64,000 nt of DNA from Protula sp. h YS-2021 (GCA_949752745.1 CATKHT010000063.1:1-64000), one strand, 5' to 3'; shown: positions 1-31,072, counted from the first letter of the stretch. Notes: a model not told the origin generated them from the letters alone. Numbers and translations are program-made.

Positions 1-900
1 TGGGTAGCGAGGTGAGGTCGGGCAGAAGTGGACTCCACCACCCCGAGAATTTTTTTCTTTGACACCGGCATAGCGACGCAGGGCTGAGGCTTAAATGTGG
101 GAATGACGAAAGGGTGACTTCTCGACAGCACTCTCGGATACAAGAAATCAATCTGAATTTTAATCGAGTATTTGCTAAAAGATGAAAATAATAATGAATA
201 AACAAATAAAAAACATATTTCTTTCTTTTGATTTTTTTCGCGGGGGGAGGGGGCGTGCTGGGGTGGGGGTGGGGGTTGGGTTTGGCATTGTCTCCTCTTT
301 ATCCTCTGTACAGTAAATTAATTTTTTACCCATATTTTGCGTTTTCGGTGCTGAGAATTGTCCGAATAACCCGAAGCGGAATAAAATTGAACTTTTCAAA
401 ACGAATGCAATGAATAGCATTGAATCCGACATATATATTAATGAGACTTTATAAAAGCAGAACAAAAGATCCTTTTGTTTGTATTTTAGTACCAGTAGAA
501 GAAATAGTATAAACTTGCCGTAGTCCGGAGCCCCGGGTTTTTCAACAGGTGAAATCCGATTGTTGAACATAACTGCGTCTTTTCCTCTGCACAGCACTGG
601 TTTAAATATCCTTTGTAATCCTCCGTATTGCTACCTTTTTTGACAGGTTTGTAATGGCTTAGAAAATGTCAAAGCTGATTTAGTCCATAGTGTATTTGTT
701 GGTTTGTGAACAGGCAAGTGATTACCAGGATCTTACAGACGTGTGTGTGTCTTGTGTTTTTCGGGTCAGAGAGCAATGTCGTAATTATCGAAGATTTAGA
801 CACTTTTTCTCTCTCCGGAAGATCCAATATGGTATTGACTCGTTCATTTATTAAATATATACAGTGTATGACACTGGCTTGAAATACAGGGGCGAATACC
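1..900. other. Intergenic, no gene recognised
   Basis: No open frame here looks like a conserved protein. The only notable local feature is a G-rich run at about 240-281, with several blocks of three or more G that could form a quadruplex. The rest is AT-rich unremarkable sequence. Confidence 0.5.
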
Positions 901-901
901 A

Positions 902-1280
902 CGCCGCCCTATCCAACCCCCCACCCCCTCCCCCTCCCTCCCTCCTCGGCGACCACTACACCCCTCCCCACTAAATGCGCCTTCGACGACCACTACACAA
1001 CCCTCCCACCGCACCCCCCCCCCATCGACGGCCAATACCCAACCCTAGTCACCCCAACCACTTCACCACACTACCCTCCACCAGCCCCCAGCCCTCCAAC
1101 CCCCCCCCCCCCCCAATCGGCGACCACTACACCGCTCTTGCCTCCTCCACCACCACCCTCCCCTCGACCACCACTACCCCCACTTAACCCCTTCCCCCGC
1201 CCAACAAACCACCTCCCTCGGCGACCACTTCACCACCCTACCTCCCCCAGCCAACTGCCCCCTCACCCCCCCTCCCGCGA
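902..1280. repeat. C-rich low-complexity tract
   Basis: About 380 bases dominated by CCC and CCA words with repeated phrases such as GGCGACCACTACACC. The Pro-rich frames across it are composition artefacts, not genes. It looks like a degenerate C-rich minisatellite of about 60-70 bases. Confidence 0.6.
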
Positions 1281-1858
1281 ATACGCATTGTTTAACAGTA
1301 CAACTGGTTATCTAGAGCCTAACATTTATCTTTTAAAATTGATATCTGTTATCGAAGAACTAATGCGAAATTATCAAATGTGCAAGACGTACTTTGTGTA
1401 AGAAACGGAAATGTCATCGACGCCAAGGACTACGTGCAAAAAAAAAAAAAAAAAGAACAGGTCGTTAGAGCGAGGCATGTTCGTACATAAAGAAAGTCCT
1501 TATTCCCTGCTCCCTACTGAGGCATAGATTGAAACCCGAGCTCTGGATTCGATCCGTGACGTATTTCGATTCTGTGTGAATTTGGAGTGGTAATAATTAT
1601 CCAGTCGACTACACATGAAAAGAACGTTAAGTTGCGAAATTTGTCTTCGATGTTAAGTTATTGATCTCAGATCTATAAGCAAGAAACTGTGCCGTATTTG
1701 TTGTGTAAGTGTCTTGGACCTGTTTTAAGCATTCTGGACCTGGGTCTTTAGCATTCGTTCATGTCACAGTTAGAAACTAGAAGAAAACCAGACCGTTTTC
1801 GCTGCCGAATAGCGAAAATTACACTTGGATCCACAAAAAATACGATTCTGAACTCTGA
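1281..1858. other. Intergenic, nothing recognised
   Basis: Unique-looking AT-rich sequence with one poly-A run near 1439-1454. No coding, RNA or repeat signal that I can support. Confidence 0.4.
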
Positions 1859-1859
1859 A

Positions 1860-2255
1860 CAAAATTGGGCATGAACTTGGTCAAGGTCACTGATGTACGT
1901 CTTGCAGATCGCTAAATAATAAGCTCAAAAGTGCTCTATCTATAACCGTTTTCGAGATAATGATCAATTTCCGGTTTTTCAGCTTGACCATGACGGTGGA
2001 GGTCTAGGTCACCGAAGAACCTGTTACAGATTGTCTTTTATGCCCAAAGGGTCGAAAATAAGCTTCAAATCGGTCTATCTCTAACCGTTTTCGATCTAAT
2101 GGTCAACTTCCGGTTTTTCTCACCGTGACCACGACCGAGAAGGTCAAGGTCACCGAGGTACCTCTTTCTTATCGCCTTTTAGATACAACGAGTCGAAAAT
2201 AAGCTCAAAATTGCTCTATTTCTAACCATTGTCGAGATAATGGTCATGGTTAAAA
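1860..2255. repeat. Dispersed repeat rich in TCAAGGTCA / TTTTCGAGATAATGGTCA
   Basis: Three degenerate units of roughly 130 bases. Each holds a phrase like CTAACCGTTTTCGAGATAATG, then a CTTCCGGTTTTT block, then GGTCAAGGTCACCGAGG. The same family recurs in intron 2 of the esterase gene and in its inverted copy. The unit repeatedly contains TCAAGGTCA. Confidence 0.65.
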
Positions 2256-2346
2256 GATGCGAATTTCATGTCTCCTCATCCTCTGTCAGGGAGCCAAATT
2301 TCATCTTTCTATGTCAAATAGCGTAAATTAAAAACATTTAAAAAAG

Positions 2347-3604
<1,258 letters not shown>

Positions 3605-3780
3605 GCAAAGAGAGTGAATGAGTGTGGGAGAGTGAAGGAGAGTGAGGGAGATTGAGAAAGAGAGAGAGGGAGTCAGAGAGAGAGACAGACAGAGAGAGAG
3701 ACAGTGAGAAAGAAAGAAAGAGGAGAGAGAGAGGAATGGAAAAATAAAAAAGAAATAGGGAAAGAGAGACAAACAGACAA
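3605..3780. repeat. GA-rich polypurine tract
   Basis: About 175 bases of GAGA/GGGAGA polypurine, with pyrimidines rare. This is a simple-sequence tract and could form triplex DNA. The Ser/Leu-rich reverse frame across it is an artefact. Confidence 0.8.
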
Positions 3781-3912
3781 TAGATAAAATAAAAAATGGG
3801 AGGTTAGGTCATTCTGGGATAAAGTTTTGTGGGTTGACCATAGATTCAACTTTAATGTCCAAACACAATGAAAGTAATATTCGTTTACAATAATATGTAA
3901 TACCTCTCAACT

Positions 3913-4739
3913 GTATGATATGGTAAACGGTAATCTGCCCCTCCCCGGTAATCTGCCCCCCCCCCCGACAATCTGCCCCCAGGTAATCTGCCACCCTCAA
4001 ATTTTCAATACTAGGTAATCTGCCCCCCCCCCTCCTCTCATGCATTGTTATGTGTATGTGTGTGTTTCTTTGTTATTTTTAGGATTAACATCTTAACACT
4101 TGAAAGCGATTCATGTGTAATCGGGATCAACTTAGTACTTAATATATACAGGTGGCATTCGTTATTAATTGCAATTACAGCATGTTCAATCATCTTTATA
4201 TACATTAATTCATATATAATATAATGATATATAATATATAAATATTCATTCATTCATTCATTCATGCAGTCTTTTGCCCAAACAATAAGAAAAAACACCT
4301 ATTTTATTTTAACCATATTTATTTGTTTTCTGTTCAAGGCACAACATAGTTCAATGTCGCAAAATGCACATACTAAATCGTTGGCAGTTTTAATCATTAC
4401 CAAAATCATGCACTTCAATGGAGGTTGCAAAGAAACATGCTCCATTGAAGATGTGGTTGGTTAATTGCAATTAATACGAACTGCAATTCAGAAGTTGAGT
4501 ATTTTGACATACAGGTATAATTAGAATAAAATCCATTACAGGCAGTTGCTTGTGAAGATGTAATCTGGCTAATACTTGTTAGAAAATCAAAAGTGTTTGA
4601 TTACCATAGTTCTAAGAAAGATGCAAGAACATATTAAAAGTTCCCTTTTAATATAAAGAACAGTAAAACACACACATACACACATTAACAAACACACACC
4701 AATATATATATATATAATATATATAATATATATTATAAT

Positions 4740-4776
<37 letters not shown>

Positions 4777-4917
4777 TTAATATGAGGAGGGGGCAGATTA
4801 CCTAGTATGGAAAATTTGAGGGGGGCAGATTACCGGTGGGCAGATTGTCGGGGGGCAGATTACCGGGGGGAGCAGATCACCGGGGGGGGGGGCAGATTAC
4901 CTACATTCGTATGATAT
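3913..4917. mobile_element. Candidate non-autonomous DNA element with C/G-run inverted repeats
   Basis: Two inverted repeats of about 110 bases (3928-4040 and 4778-4903) face each other across about 740 bases. Each is built from GGTAATCTGCCCCC-type units in the same order: a GACAATCTGC variant, then TCAAATTTTC, then ACTAGGTAATCTGC. A 9-bp direct repeat GTATGATAT sits outside them at 3913-3921 and 4909-4917, as expected for a target-site duplication, but 5-7 unmatched bases lie between it and each inverted repeat. The interior has (AT)n at 4700-4775 and no recognisable protein. I infer a non-autonomous transposon; the superfamily is unknown. Confidence 0.55.
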
Positions 4918-6718
4918 AGGCACACACAATTTTACACACTTTTCTGACTATATTTAGCAAACTCGTCCAATGTATATAGCTTCAAAAATTATCAAAGGAT
5001 AGCCAATGCAGCGACAGATTAGGCACTAAGCGACAGTAATGGAATGTGCAATTAGAAATTCTTTGTACATTTTCAACGTGGTTGAACGCCTGAAAAGTTT
5101 TAAACACCATGTTTCAAAGAATAAGCTCGGTCAGTAACCGTGGCCTAAGGATTATATCACGCGAGAAGTACTCACACGGAAGGCAGTGAGTTTGTATATT
5201 GTCAGGTGCTATTGTTTAGACAATAGATAACAAAACAAAGCCCCTTTATGGTTACACACTTGTTACCATGGTCCCCAGCAACAATATCCAAGACGGCAGT
5301 GTTGTAAATAATGTGCCGCACAGATGCAGTGATTTACCTTCTGTCCCAGAGTGGTCCGATCTCAGACATTTTGAGTGCTCGGGACCGAAAAAAGTGGCCC
5401 GAAGTGGTTCGTTCCGAGGTGATCACAATTGGGAGTTTTCTTAACCATTGTGGTCTATGGAGCGCATTTGGGACCGAAAAAATGTGCTCCATTTCAGAGG
5501 TGGGCCCAATAGGAAGGTGGTCCGATGTCGAGGTTTCCGCTGTAGATAGACAGATTTACCTTAAGAAGAAAAATTAAAATTTGGCATAAAAACCATTATT
5601 CTGTATATTACAAAAACAGGAAATAAAGTAAAAGCTACTGTTCAGTTGGAAAATTATTACTTATGGGGCCTGGGTGGTAAGAATACCTCCCAAAACGGCA
5701 AAACATTTCGCAGTAATAGGTTAATTATTATTGTTAATCTGTGCTAATTATAGCTTGGTAAAATCTTTACACCTAATTAATACGGATATTTTCACTTCCG
5801 GTATCGTCCGATTGCAGTGTCTGGAGGATTTATGTTTGATATGTATTTATATTTTATACTTACTTTTCACATTATTTTTGACAGTTTTTATTTTTGCTAT
5901 TTTAACAACTTTTACGATGGGGCAGAAATATGTCACAGAATATAAATAAATGTTAAAAAAAGCTGACTTTTTTGGCATTGGTTATGAAGCTGTTCATGTG
6001 TTTGATGCTCCACATAAGAAAATGCACTGTAACTATGGAGATCTTCATGTGCTTGATGCCCGTCATTAGAATATACATCGTAGCTATGGAAATTTTTTGT
6101 GCTTGATGCTGCACATAAGAATGTGTACAGCATCAACATGTAGGGTAAGAAAAATGTAAGCTGTGTAGAATACCTAAATCCTCACTTGTGTTCATTTTTA
6201 TTGTGAAATCAAGAGAATGTTGCAGAAGTGTTGTTTTTATTTATCCCACAATGCAGCATTCCCCCCCTAAAAAAAAAAAGAAGAACAGTTTTGTTTTAGA
6301 TTTTTCTAATCAGTTCACATAGCATGACATGACATAGCACGACACTAAATAGTGAAATAATGTCCAGTGAAATTGTAATTAAATAATGGCATGGTAAATA
6401 TAGAATACCGACGTACCATAGAACTACTATAGACCGTCTTTTTCTGAATGATATGAATTGACGCGCACGATGAAATACTGGAAAAAATATACTAACTCCC
6501 GTATCCAAACTCCTTATCTAACTGAAGCACCGATATTATCTTGGGATAAAGTGTGTCTATTCGGAATAAAAACAACTTAAAGTCGTCATATCCCTTACTT
6601 TCATTGACCACTCTTTCGCAATATTCCTTGTGGGTATTTATTTCATGAATTAAATGTTTGTATAACGAAGTATACTTTTGGCAAGGGAATATAGAATACT
6701 GAATTCATGGGGATTCAC
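4918..6718. other. Intergenic, no gene recognised
   Basis: No conserved protein seen. A degenerate repeat of about 60 bases (phrase CTTGATGC...CACATAAGAA) covers about 5985-6125. A phrase containing GGGACCGAAAAAA occurs twice at 5390-5490. Confidence 0.4.
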
Positions 6719-6719
6719 G

Positions 6720-7355
6720 CAGTGATCCTAGTGGTCGCATTGGTAAGGGTTCGTTATAACGGAGAGAACCTGGGACGTGACTAATCATTAGTGGCCCCAT
6801 TGGTACGGATCTGCACAATGGAGAGGTTCAGAACGAGGCCATTAAGGAGTGGTTGTATTTGTAGGGTTCGTCACAATGCAGCGAGTTTAGAACGAGACCA
6901 TTGAGAAGTGGTTCTATTTGTAGAGTTCGTCACATCTATTTGTAGGGTTCTCCACAATGGAGTGAGTTTAGAACGTGACTATTGAGACGTGGTTGTATTT
7001 TAGGGTTCTTCACAATGGAGCGAGTTTAGAGCATGACCATTGAGAAGTGGTTGTATTTGTAGAGTTCTTCTTCATAACGGAGAGAAAATGGAACGTGACT
7101 AATCATTAGTGGTCCCTTTGGTAGGGTTCTGCACAATGCAGAGGCTCAGAATGAGGCGATTAAGGAGTGGTTGTATTTGTAGAGTTCTTCACAATGCAGC
7201 GCGTTTACAACGAGACCATTGAGAAGTGGTTCTATTTGTAAGGTTCTTCACAATAGAGCGAGTTTAGAATGAGACCATTGAGATGTGGTTCTATTTATTA
7301 GGTTCTTCACAATGGAGTGAGTTTAGAGCGTGAGCATTGAGAAGTGGTTCTGTTT
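6720..7355. repeat. Degenerate minisatellite, unit about 60-68 bp
   Basis: About ten imperfect tandem units with the phrases GAGACCATTGAGAAGTGGTT, TATTTGTAGGGTTCTTCACA and ATGGAGCGAGTTTAGAACG. Units vary in length and carry point changes, so it is an old array. It ends in a G/T-rich stretch at about 7355-7410. Confidence 0.8.
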
Positions 7356-9059
7356 GTTTTTGTGTGGGGCGGGGGTGGGGAGCTGGTGGGGTGTCTGGGT
7401 GGGGCAGGTGGAGTTTCTGCGATATATAATAATCGATAATGCCCTTCCCCAACCCAATCTCTTCGCATCTACCGTTTGTTTTTCAATCCCTTAACAATCA
7501 ACAACCCCCAGCGTCTGAAATCACTTTAGAAGCAGTTTTGAATTCACGTGTATTTAAATAAATTGGAACTATTTGCCAATCAAAACATCATAAGATCGGA
7601 ATTCCACAAAAATTTATGTATTTTATAGCAAAAAAACTCGGTTCCCAGAATTAATCTGAGAATTTATTAAGCTAATCAATCATACACACAATCAAAAATG
7701 CGTAATCAAACATGCCAAATCTAAGGACCAATATTGAATATAAAATACCGTGAAATGAATAAAATGATTATTATTTTGAGATTTGAGCAATCTAAGAGAT
7801 TAAATTTTGCAAGAAATATGGACTTTATTTAGTGTCTCCCTTTTGAATGAGAACAATGAAACTTCTGTTTCTTGAAAAAACATTGTAACTTGATCTTCAT
7901 CTGATATTCGTTGAAGTATTTTCCTTTTTTAACGTTATCGCAGTTATATTTGTGTATAAAGTGGAAATATGCACACGATGAGTGTCGCATCCAATAGTGC
8001 ATTTATGAATATAGTTATGATAAATAAAATTCCCCTATAACTAAAAAAGTTTAAATCAACTGAATTGGCCAATGATTTATGTTTAATCGAATATTTCACA
8101 CCTAATACTTGTGGTAATTAAATGGTCTCTATATAATCAATTTTAGAATAACAAAACAAATATTCTTCTAAGTAGTGGATAAAGCTTTATCGCGAAATGG
8201 TTTCCAAATGCCGTGTAAATACCCACACATCAAATTTAAATTGCACCCTCTGTTTTGTTTCTGTAGAAATCCATCTATGTCAATTAGCTAACGGAAATCC
8301 ACCTATGTCAATTAGATAACGGAAATGCACTTGACGATTTTGAGCGATAATGTAGGATTTCAGAGGTGCTGGTACTTTGCTCTTGGGCATCTTCTTACAA
8401 CCGCCAACCAAAATAAATAACGCGCACGTTTGAATTTAGCAACACGATTCTTGTACAACTATAGACTTTATATTTCTTGAAACGGGATTTCACATGTTAT
8501 GATATAGAAATGAGACAAACCTCCGGATATCTGAGGAATATCGGGTTTGTTCCGCATGCACATGATGCAGAAACGGGGGACTACGGCTGTTTTCTCAAGA
8601 ATTTTATAAAAAATTAATTGGACCACACACATTACATTTAAAAATTCAACACGTTGACATTTAGCACAGCGTCTGATTATTACGTAAAAGCAGCACGAGG
8701 AAAGGTGAGAAAATCAATCAGGCTTTGAACTGTAACTGTACACCATTGTAAGAAAATCGGGTGTGTAAGTCTTATGGACTAGAAAAAGTGAGAAAATCAC
8801 TACATACAGAGAACAAGATACTGAACTATAACTGCTATTATGAGAAAGACGGGTTTTGATGTCTTCGGAAAAGAGTTAAAATGTTTGGATTTATTTGTAG
8901 TTTTTTATTGCCACATAACATGCAGTTATACCTTGCTTCTATCGGTTTTAAGATACAGTTCAGGATAAATGATTCACGGCAGAGGAAAAAGTAAACTGAT
9001 TTCAAGTTCATCTGGTGTAGTGCATTTGAATAAATAAAAAGAACAATGCCTGCGCAGGT
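7356..9059. other. 3' flank of the esterase gene, no gene recognised
   Basis: AT-rich unique sequence downstream of the minus-strand gene. A 33-bp phrase GGAAATCCACCTATGTCAAT is repeated two to three times at 8266-8330. No further gene, RNA or element can be supported. Confidence 0.4.
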
Positions 9060-24980
<15,921 letters not shown>

Positions 24981-25022
24981 TGTGACGCAGCACGTGTTGC
25001 CTTGGTGACGAATTCTTGTCAA

Positions 25023-25529
25023 CAGAGAAACCGCTGCCTTTGTTACGTGACTCTAAATTACAATGGCGGTTTATCTTGCAGGTACTATCAGTAGATGAAA
25101 GTTCCAGGCGGAGAGGGGCATTAGGGTAGAATATGTGCCACCATGTGTTTCTAAGGATAAATGAATTAACAAACAAAAACTCGGAGAGCGGGAGAGGGTT
25201 TAGGTATTTGTTGGAGCTTTTAGGGTGTTCCAGGCTGAGTGCCAGTGTCGTATTTAAAAGTGAAATAATTCATATTCAGTAGATGAGTGCCTCCCCCCTA
25301 ACCGCCCCCCCCCCCCCCCCGCGTGTAACGTAGATGAATTACGTGTGAAATTGCAAACAGAAGATAACCTGGAACGCTGAAAGTACTGATTAAGGTCAGG
25401 GCCGTGGGAAAGGAACAGGCCTTGAAACAAAACTTATATACTAAATAGACTGTCCGTTAGCAGTGAAAACACAACAAAACAATACATGTTTGTACCAGTA
25501 TGAAATATATGCAATGCCAATTTCGCATT
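25023..25529. other. Upstream flank of the esterase gene
   Basis: The minus-strand promoter of the esterase gene should lie here, but I see no convincing TATA box. A poly-C run is at 25304-25320. The spacer between the arms of inverted duplication A ends at about 25529. Confidence 0.35.
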
Positions 25530-26023
25530 TATTAATTTTTGGCTTCAAAATTTTTTATTACTTAAAAGACGAAAAAACTGTGAAGTTCAGCTATTTAATT
25601 TTAACTCTCGCCCCTTTACATTTAATGAAGAATTTTACATAGTTACAATTCCAGACGGTTGAAATTTAAAGTTTAAATTTAAGATAATTTTTGACATGAA
25701 TTTTTTTGAGGATTTGAAATTATTTATCATACTTAAACTTAATATTTGTCACACATAATACTATTTAGATAACTTAAAATTATTAAAAAAAATATATCGC
25801 AAATCAAATTAATAAAACATAAAATTCTTTTTTGGATATAAAAATTATAAATTTTAACCATTTATACTATTTAAATCATTTTAAGTATCAAAAGTTTGCA
25901 ATAAATTTTAAAATGGTAATAATCAGAACACATGGTCACTGATGGTGTTGCAGAACACAGCCTATAGTATTGATTATTTTCAAGTATATTCATAATGCTC
26001 CACTATTGATTCTTCATAATGTC

Positions 26024-26220
26024 CCCTACAAAACGTCAATCAATGAATTTCCGACGTCGAATAAGCATCGGAAAACATGCGTTTTATAGACGTATAAAAA
26101 TGCGTATAGTACACGTTGGTAATATTGGCATCTTTCATCGATGTTTCAAATCCGCTGCCAACGCTGCCGATGCAATTTAGAAATTAACGACGTCGTTTTT
26201 GCGTCGGCAGTTATGTAGGG
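26024..26220. mobile_element. Inverted-arm copy of the CCCTACA MITE
   Basis: Reverse complement of 22770-22966, same 197-bp length, with a few base changes. It was duplicated with the arm rather than inserted independently. Confidence 0.5.
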
Positions 26221-26664
26221 CAGTCTACTTGTTTTTTGAATAGGGGTGATGGAGGGCAGGGGAGGGGTAAATGCAACCCCAGAACCCCACCCCACCACCC
26301 TTCAATCGCCCACTGATATTAAGCCCTCCTGTACGCAGCCACCAGAGGAGCCTGAGGCGTGGGATGACGTCTACAACGCCACTGATCTGGGGGACGCCTG
26401 CTGGCAGGGACTCCTCAACACCATACAGTTCACACATCCCGTGTGGACGCGATACAGCGAGAACTGCCTTCACCTCAATGTCTACTCCAAACAGGTAAAT
26501 AAAAAAAACACACACACACACACACAAAAAACGTGCCGAGGGCCAATGAGCTCATTACTGAACGGTTTTTTCTTAGGCCTTCCGTGTGTGTCCGAATCCA
26601 ATAGAAAGCTCCCAGCCCAATGATCTATCCCTATAATAATCTTTTAGGAAAATCACGAATTCTT

Positions 26665-26795
26665 CATCAGTGAGCTGTATCACTGCATCGCTGTATCACT
26701 GCATCGCTGTATCACTGTATCACTGTATCGCTGTACCACTGTATCGCTGTATCACTGTATCGCTGTATCACTGTATCGCTGTATCTTAAACTACA
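26665..26795. repeat. TATCACTGTATCGCTG minisatellite (arm copy)
   Basis: Shorter inverted counterpart of 22138-22318. A short (CA)n lies nearby at 26508-26526. Confidence 0.85.
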
Positions 26796-26929
26796 CCGTG
26801 TAATTCGATCCTACTTGCAAACTGCGTTTGCAAATAATAATTACACATTTTTTCTAAATTTCTTCACGTTATGTTGGTTTCCAGAGAACTCCTCTTAGAC
26901 CATTTGAGGTACAAAGATGAAACCTCGTA

Positions 26930-27830
26930 CATCTATAAAGGGTGATAAAATCTCGCTGAAATTGCAATCTATTTTTAACTTGACCATCTAGGTCAAGGTC
27001 AAATTGAGGACCGAGGTTTTATTACCTGAAATTGGTTTCTAGACAACTGCTCCTAGACCATATGACATACGACATGATACTACAGACATATGGGGTGACA
27101 AGATCTCGCTGGAATCTCAAATATTCACCTTGACCTTGAATGTCAAAGTCAAACTGAGGTCAAAATATTTTTGGAACCCTATTTATCCGGAAAAAATTAG
27201 GTAGAAATAGGTCTCAAATTCCTATGTGACAGCATATACGGTTTGAGTAGAGAATAATTTAGGAACACGAATATTGGCCTTGAAGTTCAATTACGGTGAA
27301 GGTCAAAGGTCACGTGATCTTTGTATTCCGTGAAAGTTAGAGACAGGATGATTCATTTTGAAATGCGTTAGAGATTTTCGACGATTTGGGCTTAAAAGAC
27401 ATTACGCAAGAATACCTCTGTGACCTTGACGGTCACGATCAAAGTCGAAAAACCAGAAAGCGATCATTACCTCGAAAATTGTTACCCTACGGGAATAAAC
27501 GGCAGCAGACAAGAGGCAACTCTTTGACCTTGAGCTTATTGGCCATGGTCAAGGTCAAAAACTGAAAGATGACCATAATATCGAAAACGGTTAGAGACAG
27601 AGCGATTTTGTTATCAATTTTGACGTTGGAGGCCTAAAGAGCCCGCATGAGAGTTCTCTCGGTGATCTTGAGCTTCGCGGTCAAGGTCAAGAACCGGAAA
27701 TATGTCAGCATCCCGATGAGGTTAGATAAGACCTATTTTGAGCTCATTTTCGGCCCTGTGGGACTTAAATACGTTATAAAAGAGACATCTCGATGACCTT
27801 GACCACCGCATCAAAGCATACTGTGTTTTT
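26930..27830. repeat. TCAAGGTCA-rich dispersed repeat (arm copy)
   Basis: Reverse complement of 21110-22060, with scattered substitutions. Confidence 0.7.
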
Positions 27831-27854
27831 TCGTGGATTTTACAAGTAGGTTGT

Positions 27855-28431
27855 TTTGACTATTTTAAGTCAGAAATTAATAATATTAGAGCATCCGTCA
27901 AAACCCGACATTGATGAAAATACATTTGCATATGACACTCCCTTCGAAGGTCTACCCTCATCAAGATTTGAAAAGGTATCCGAAGATACGATACGCAAAA
28001 TCAGTGTGTCATCATCGCCAAAATCCTGTGATAGTGATCCAGTTCCAACTAGCGTACTCAAGATGTGCGTCGATGAGCTTGATCTTATAATACAAAGAAT
28101 TGTGAATTTGCCAATTGTTGCCTCCACTTTTCCAGTACCCTACAAGCAAGCTATTATCAGTCCCCATTAAAAATACCGAATCTCGGTACAATTCTTAAAA
28201 CTTACAGCCCAGTGTCAAATTTGACGTTCATCTCAAAAGTTCTCGAAGAAGTGATCTGCCAACAACTGTCTAGTCATTTAACGTCTAATAATTTGGATGA
28301 AAGATATCAATCCTCATATAGGAGAAACCATAGCACTGAAACTGCTCTGTTACGACTCTTTAATCACATGCTTTTCAATCTGGATAACCGAGAAGCTGTT
28401 TACCATACCCTTCTGGATCTATCCGCTGCCT

Positions 28432-28432
<1 letters not shown>
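27855..28432 (+). mobile_element. LINE reverse transcriptase fragment (arm copy)
   Basis: Plus-strand counterpart of the intron 2 LINE, holding ERYQSSYRRNHSTETAL and ending at LLDLSAA. It is then replaced by (AT)n, so about 1.2 kb of the LINE is missing from this arm. Confidence 0.75.
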
Positions 28433-28485
<53 letters not shown>

Positions 28486-29310
28486 TCATTTGATATATAA
28501 CTGCTTTATAATCTTCTTGTAACGCTTAGGATTTTTACCATGGTAAGCGTGTTATAAATACGGTCATAATAATAATAATATCTAGCAAAGTTCGGTCTAG
28601 CTCATCCTTTATTTGCACACTTTTTTCATGCCGTTTTTTGAGATGCTAAAACTTGGCATATTTTTAATCTTTTGTGATATTATTAGCACTTAGAAGTAAA
28701 CGTTAAAAAATTACTAGCTAAAAATGTTCATTTCTTTATTTTGAAGACTAGCGATGCCACGCCAAGACCGGTATTTGTTTATATATACGGTGGTAGTTTT
28801 CAATCGGGGGTCAATTTTAGTTACCCTGGTTACTTCCTAGCAACAAAAGATGTCATTGTTGTAACCATTAATTACAGATTAGGAATTATGGGTAGGAACC
28901 ATCATTCTTTTCTTTGATTAGAAAATTGCCGTTTTTATATTAAAATTGTATTCTTATCTATATATTTCTTTTAGTTTTAGTAACGTATATGTGTTTCAAT
29001 AGCCCATATGAGCCTATGCCCAATTTCACGAACCAATGCCCAATTTCACGTCCGACTCGATTTGCCTTCATTTCTTGATCTTTGTGTTATTTTCTAAATT
29101 AGCACGCAAATACCATTGATAATGTTTTACGAAATCTATTCCGGGGGTAGAGGTCATGCAAAAATGAAAAATATAAGAACTAGGTTATATTAATTTTCCT
29201 AGCTGAAGTTTGTGTTAAAGATGCTCGATGCAGAACTCTCCTTTGATTGGACGAATCAAATTTTCCAAAACAGCTGATTTGGCAATTATTATGTACAACT
29301 TTGTTGATAA

Positions 29311-29520
<210 letters not shown>

Positions 29521-29867
29521 TGATAATGCTTACCTCTCATAGAACCGATTGCTAATATAAATACACTCTTTATTTCTTTTATTTTTAAATTTCAAATCGT
29601 TAATTTTAAGAGTGAAAATTTGTTCCACGTTTTTAACACTGATCTGCTTCATCAAAAATGTACAATAAATTAGGTTTTGTATTAGAAATGATAAGTAGTG
29701 TAACTGTGTAACAGCTTTTTATTTGCCAAGTTAAGGTATAGTTTCCTGGTGTTTTCACATGCCTTACAACATTTTTATTACCTCTATTATTAATATTTTC
29801 CATTATTATTATATAATTTCAATATCATTACTCTACTATACCCTATCGTTAACCCAGGCCCTCGATA

Positions 29868-29965
29868 GGATGTTTTACCATACCTGTCAAAAAAGGATGT
29901 GTTACCATACGTGTAAAAAAGGATGTGTTACCATACGTGTCCAAAAAGGATGTGCTACGAAACGG
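29868..29965. repeat. 27-bp minisatellite AAAGGATGTGTTACCATACG
   Basis: Three to four units in unit 1. Unit 2 has one more (33446-33567), and the left arm of duplication A has a related run on the opposite strand at about 17740-17845. Confidence 0.8.
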
Positions 29966-31072
29966 GAGTAAGTTTTGGTGCCAGTAGCGCTAGTAGCGTG
30001 TTCTTTTTGAAACACACTCCACGTCCACCAAGACACAAACAGCACAAACACTGCTCAATCCACGTGACTGTCTGTTGTTTTAATATAATAAGGCCATCGC
30101 CCTCCCCCCCACTCCAACCTATCTTAAGTCTCCAGTCTTTGTAACGCATTTTAATTACTCTATATTCAACCCTTACAAGTGACAGCTTGCTGGCAGGCAT
30201 TCCTTGAAGGCCCGGAACAATCACCTGGCTTCCGCATTGAGGGAATTACGGCGTGGGGAATTCCCATACTCTCACCATTGTACAACTTCAATTCAAGGTC
30301 CTGATTTCACCACATGTGTAAAGCTTGTCTTGGCAGTGCCGTATTAGACAAAAATCTGCATTCGATTCGCGGGTAAACATTAGAAAAAAATGGAAGAATA
30401 CGGTCAACTGACATTCTTCGAAGGTAAAAGTCAAACAACAGGGGTTGAAAACTTCGCGTTTTCTTCAAGTTATGAAGTTCATGGGCATTTGAGTCTATTC
30501 GATCTCAGTTTAGAAGACTCGAAATTTGCGGATAGTCCCAAATGTGAGAAAAGTTCACCACCATCCAGCAGTACCCTAAAACTAGAACGGTTAAAGGAAG
30601 ACGAATTCAAGGACCGCTTTGATTCAGGCAAAGAAGGGGAATTCCCTGTCACCGATAAGGGGGCTTCCCTTGAGGGGAATTCCGTCGGGGAGGATTCTGC
30701 GGATGGGTTGGACAAAGATGCGGTTTCACTGAAAGGCAGAGACGTCCAAACAAGCTTTAATAATATCCCGCGGCCAGAGAAATGCTGTATACAGGTGAGT
30801 TCTTCCGGTCAAATGGTTCCTTTTTCAGTGACGTCAGAGCCCGTATAAAGTTAACCCTGAACTTTCAGTAACTATAAATATTTGGGAAATGAATAAATAA
30901 AACAGGTCATGAACAAGGCCAGAAGATAATTGCATTTCCCTTTTTTTCAATTTTCTTCTGTTGCCTGTATATTTTCGTTTGGGGGGGGGGGGGTTGGGGG
31001 GGGGGGGCTGGGCTCCAACAGTCATTCCCACCCCACGAACAGCAATGACATAAAACGGCAGAGCCGAAAGTT

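Noticed and set aside
175..597. 140-codon minus-strand frame near the left edge
   Set aside because: No recognisable domain, runs through a G-rich tract, ends in a hydrophobic low-complexity tail, and shows no splice context.
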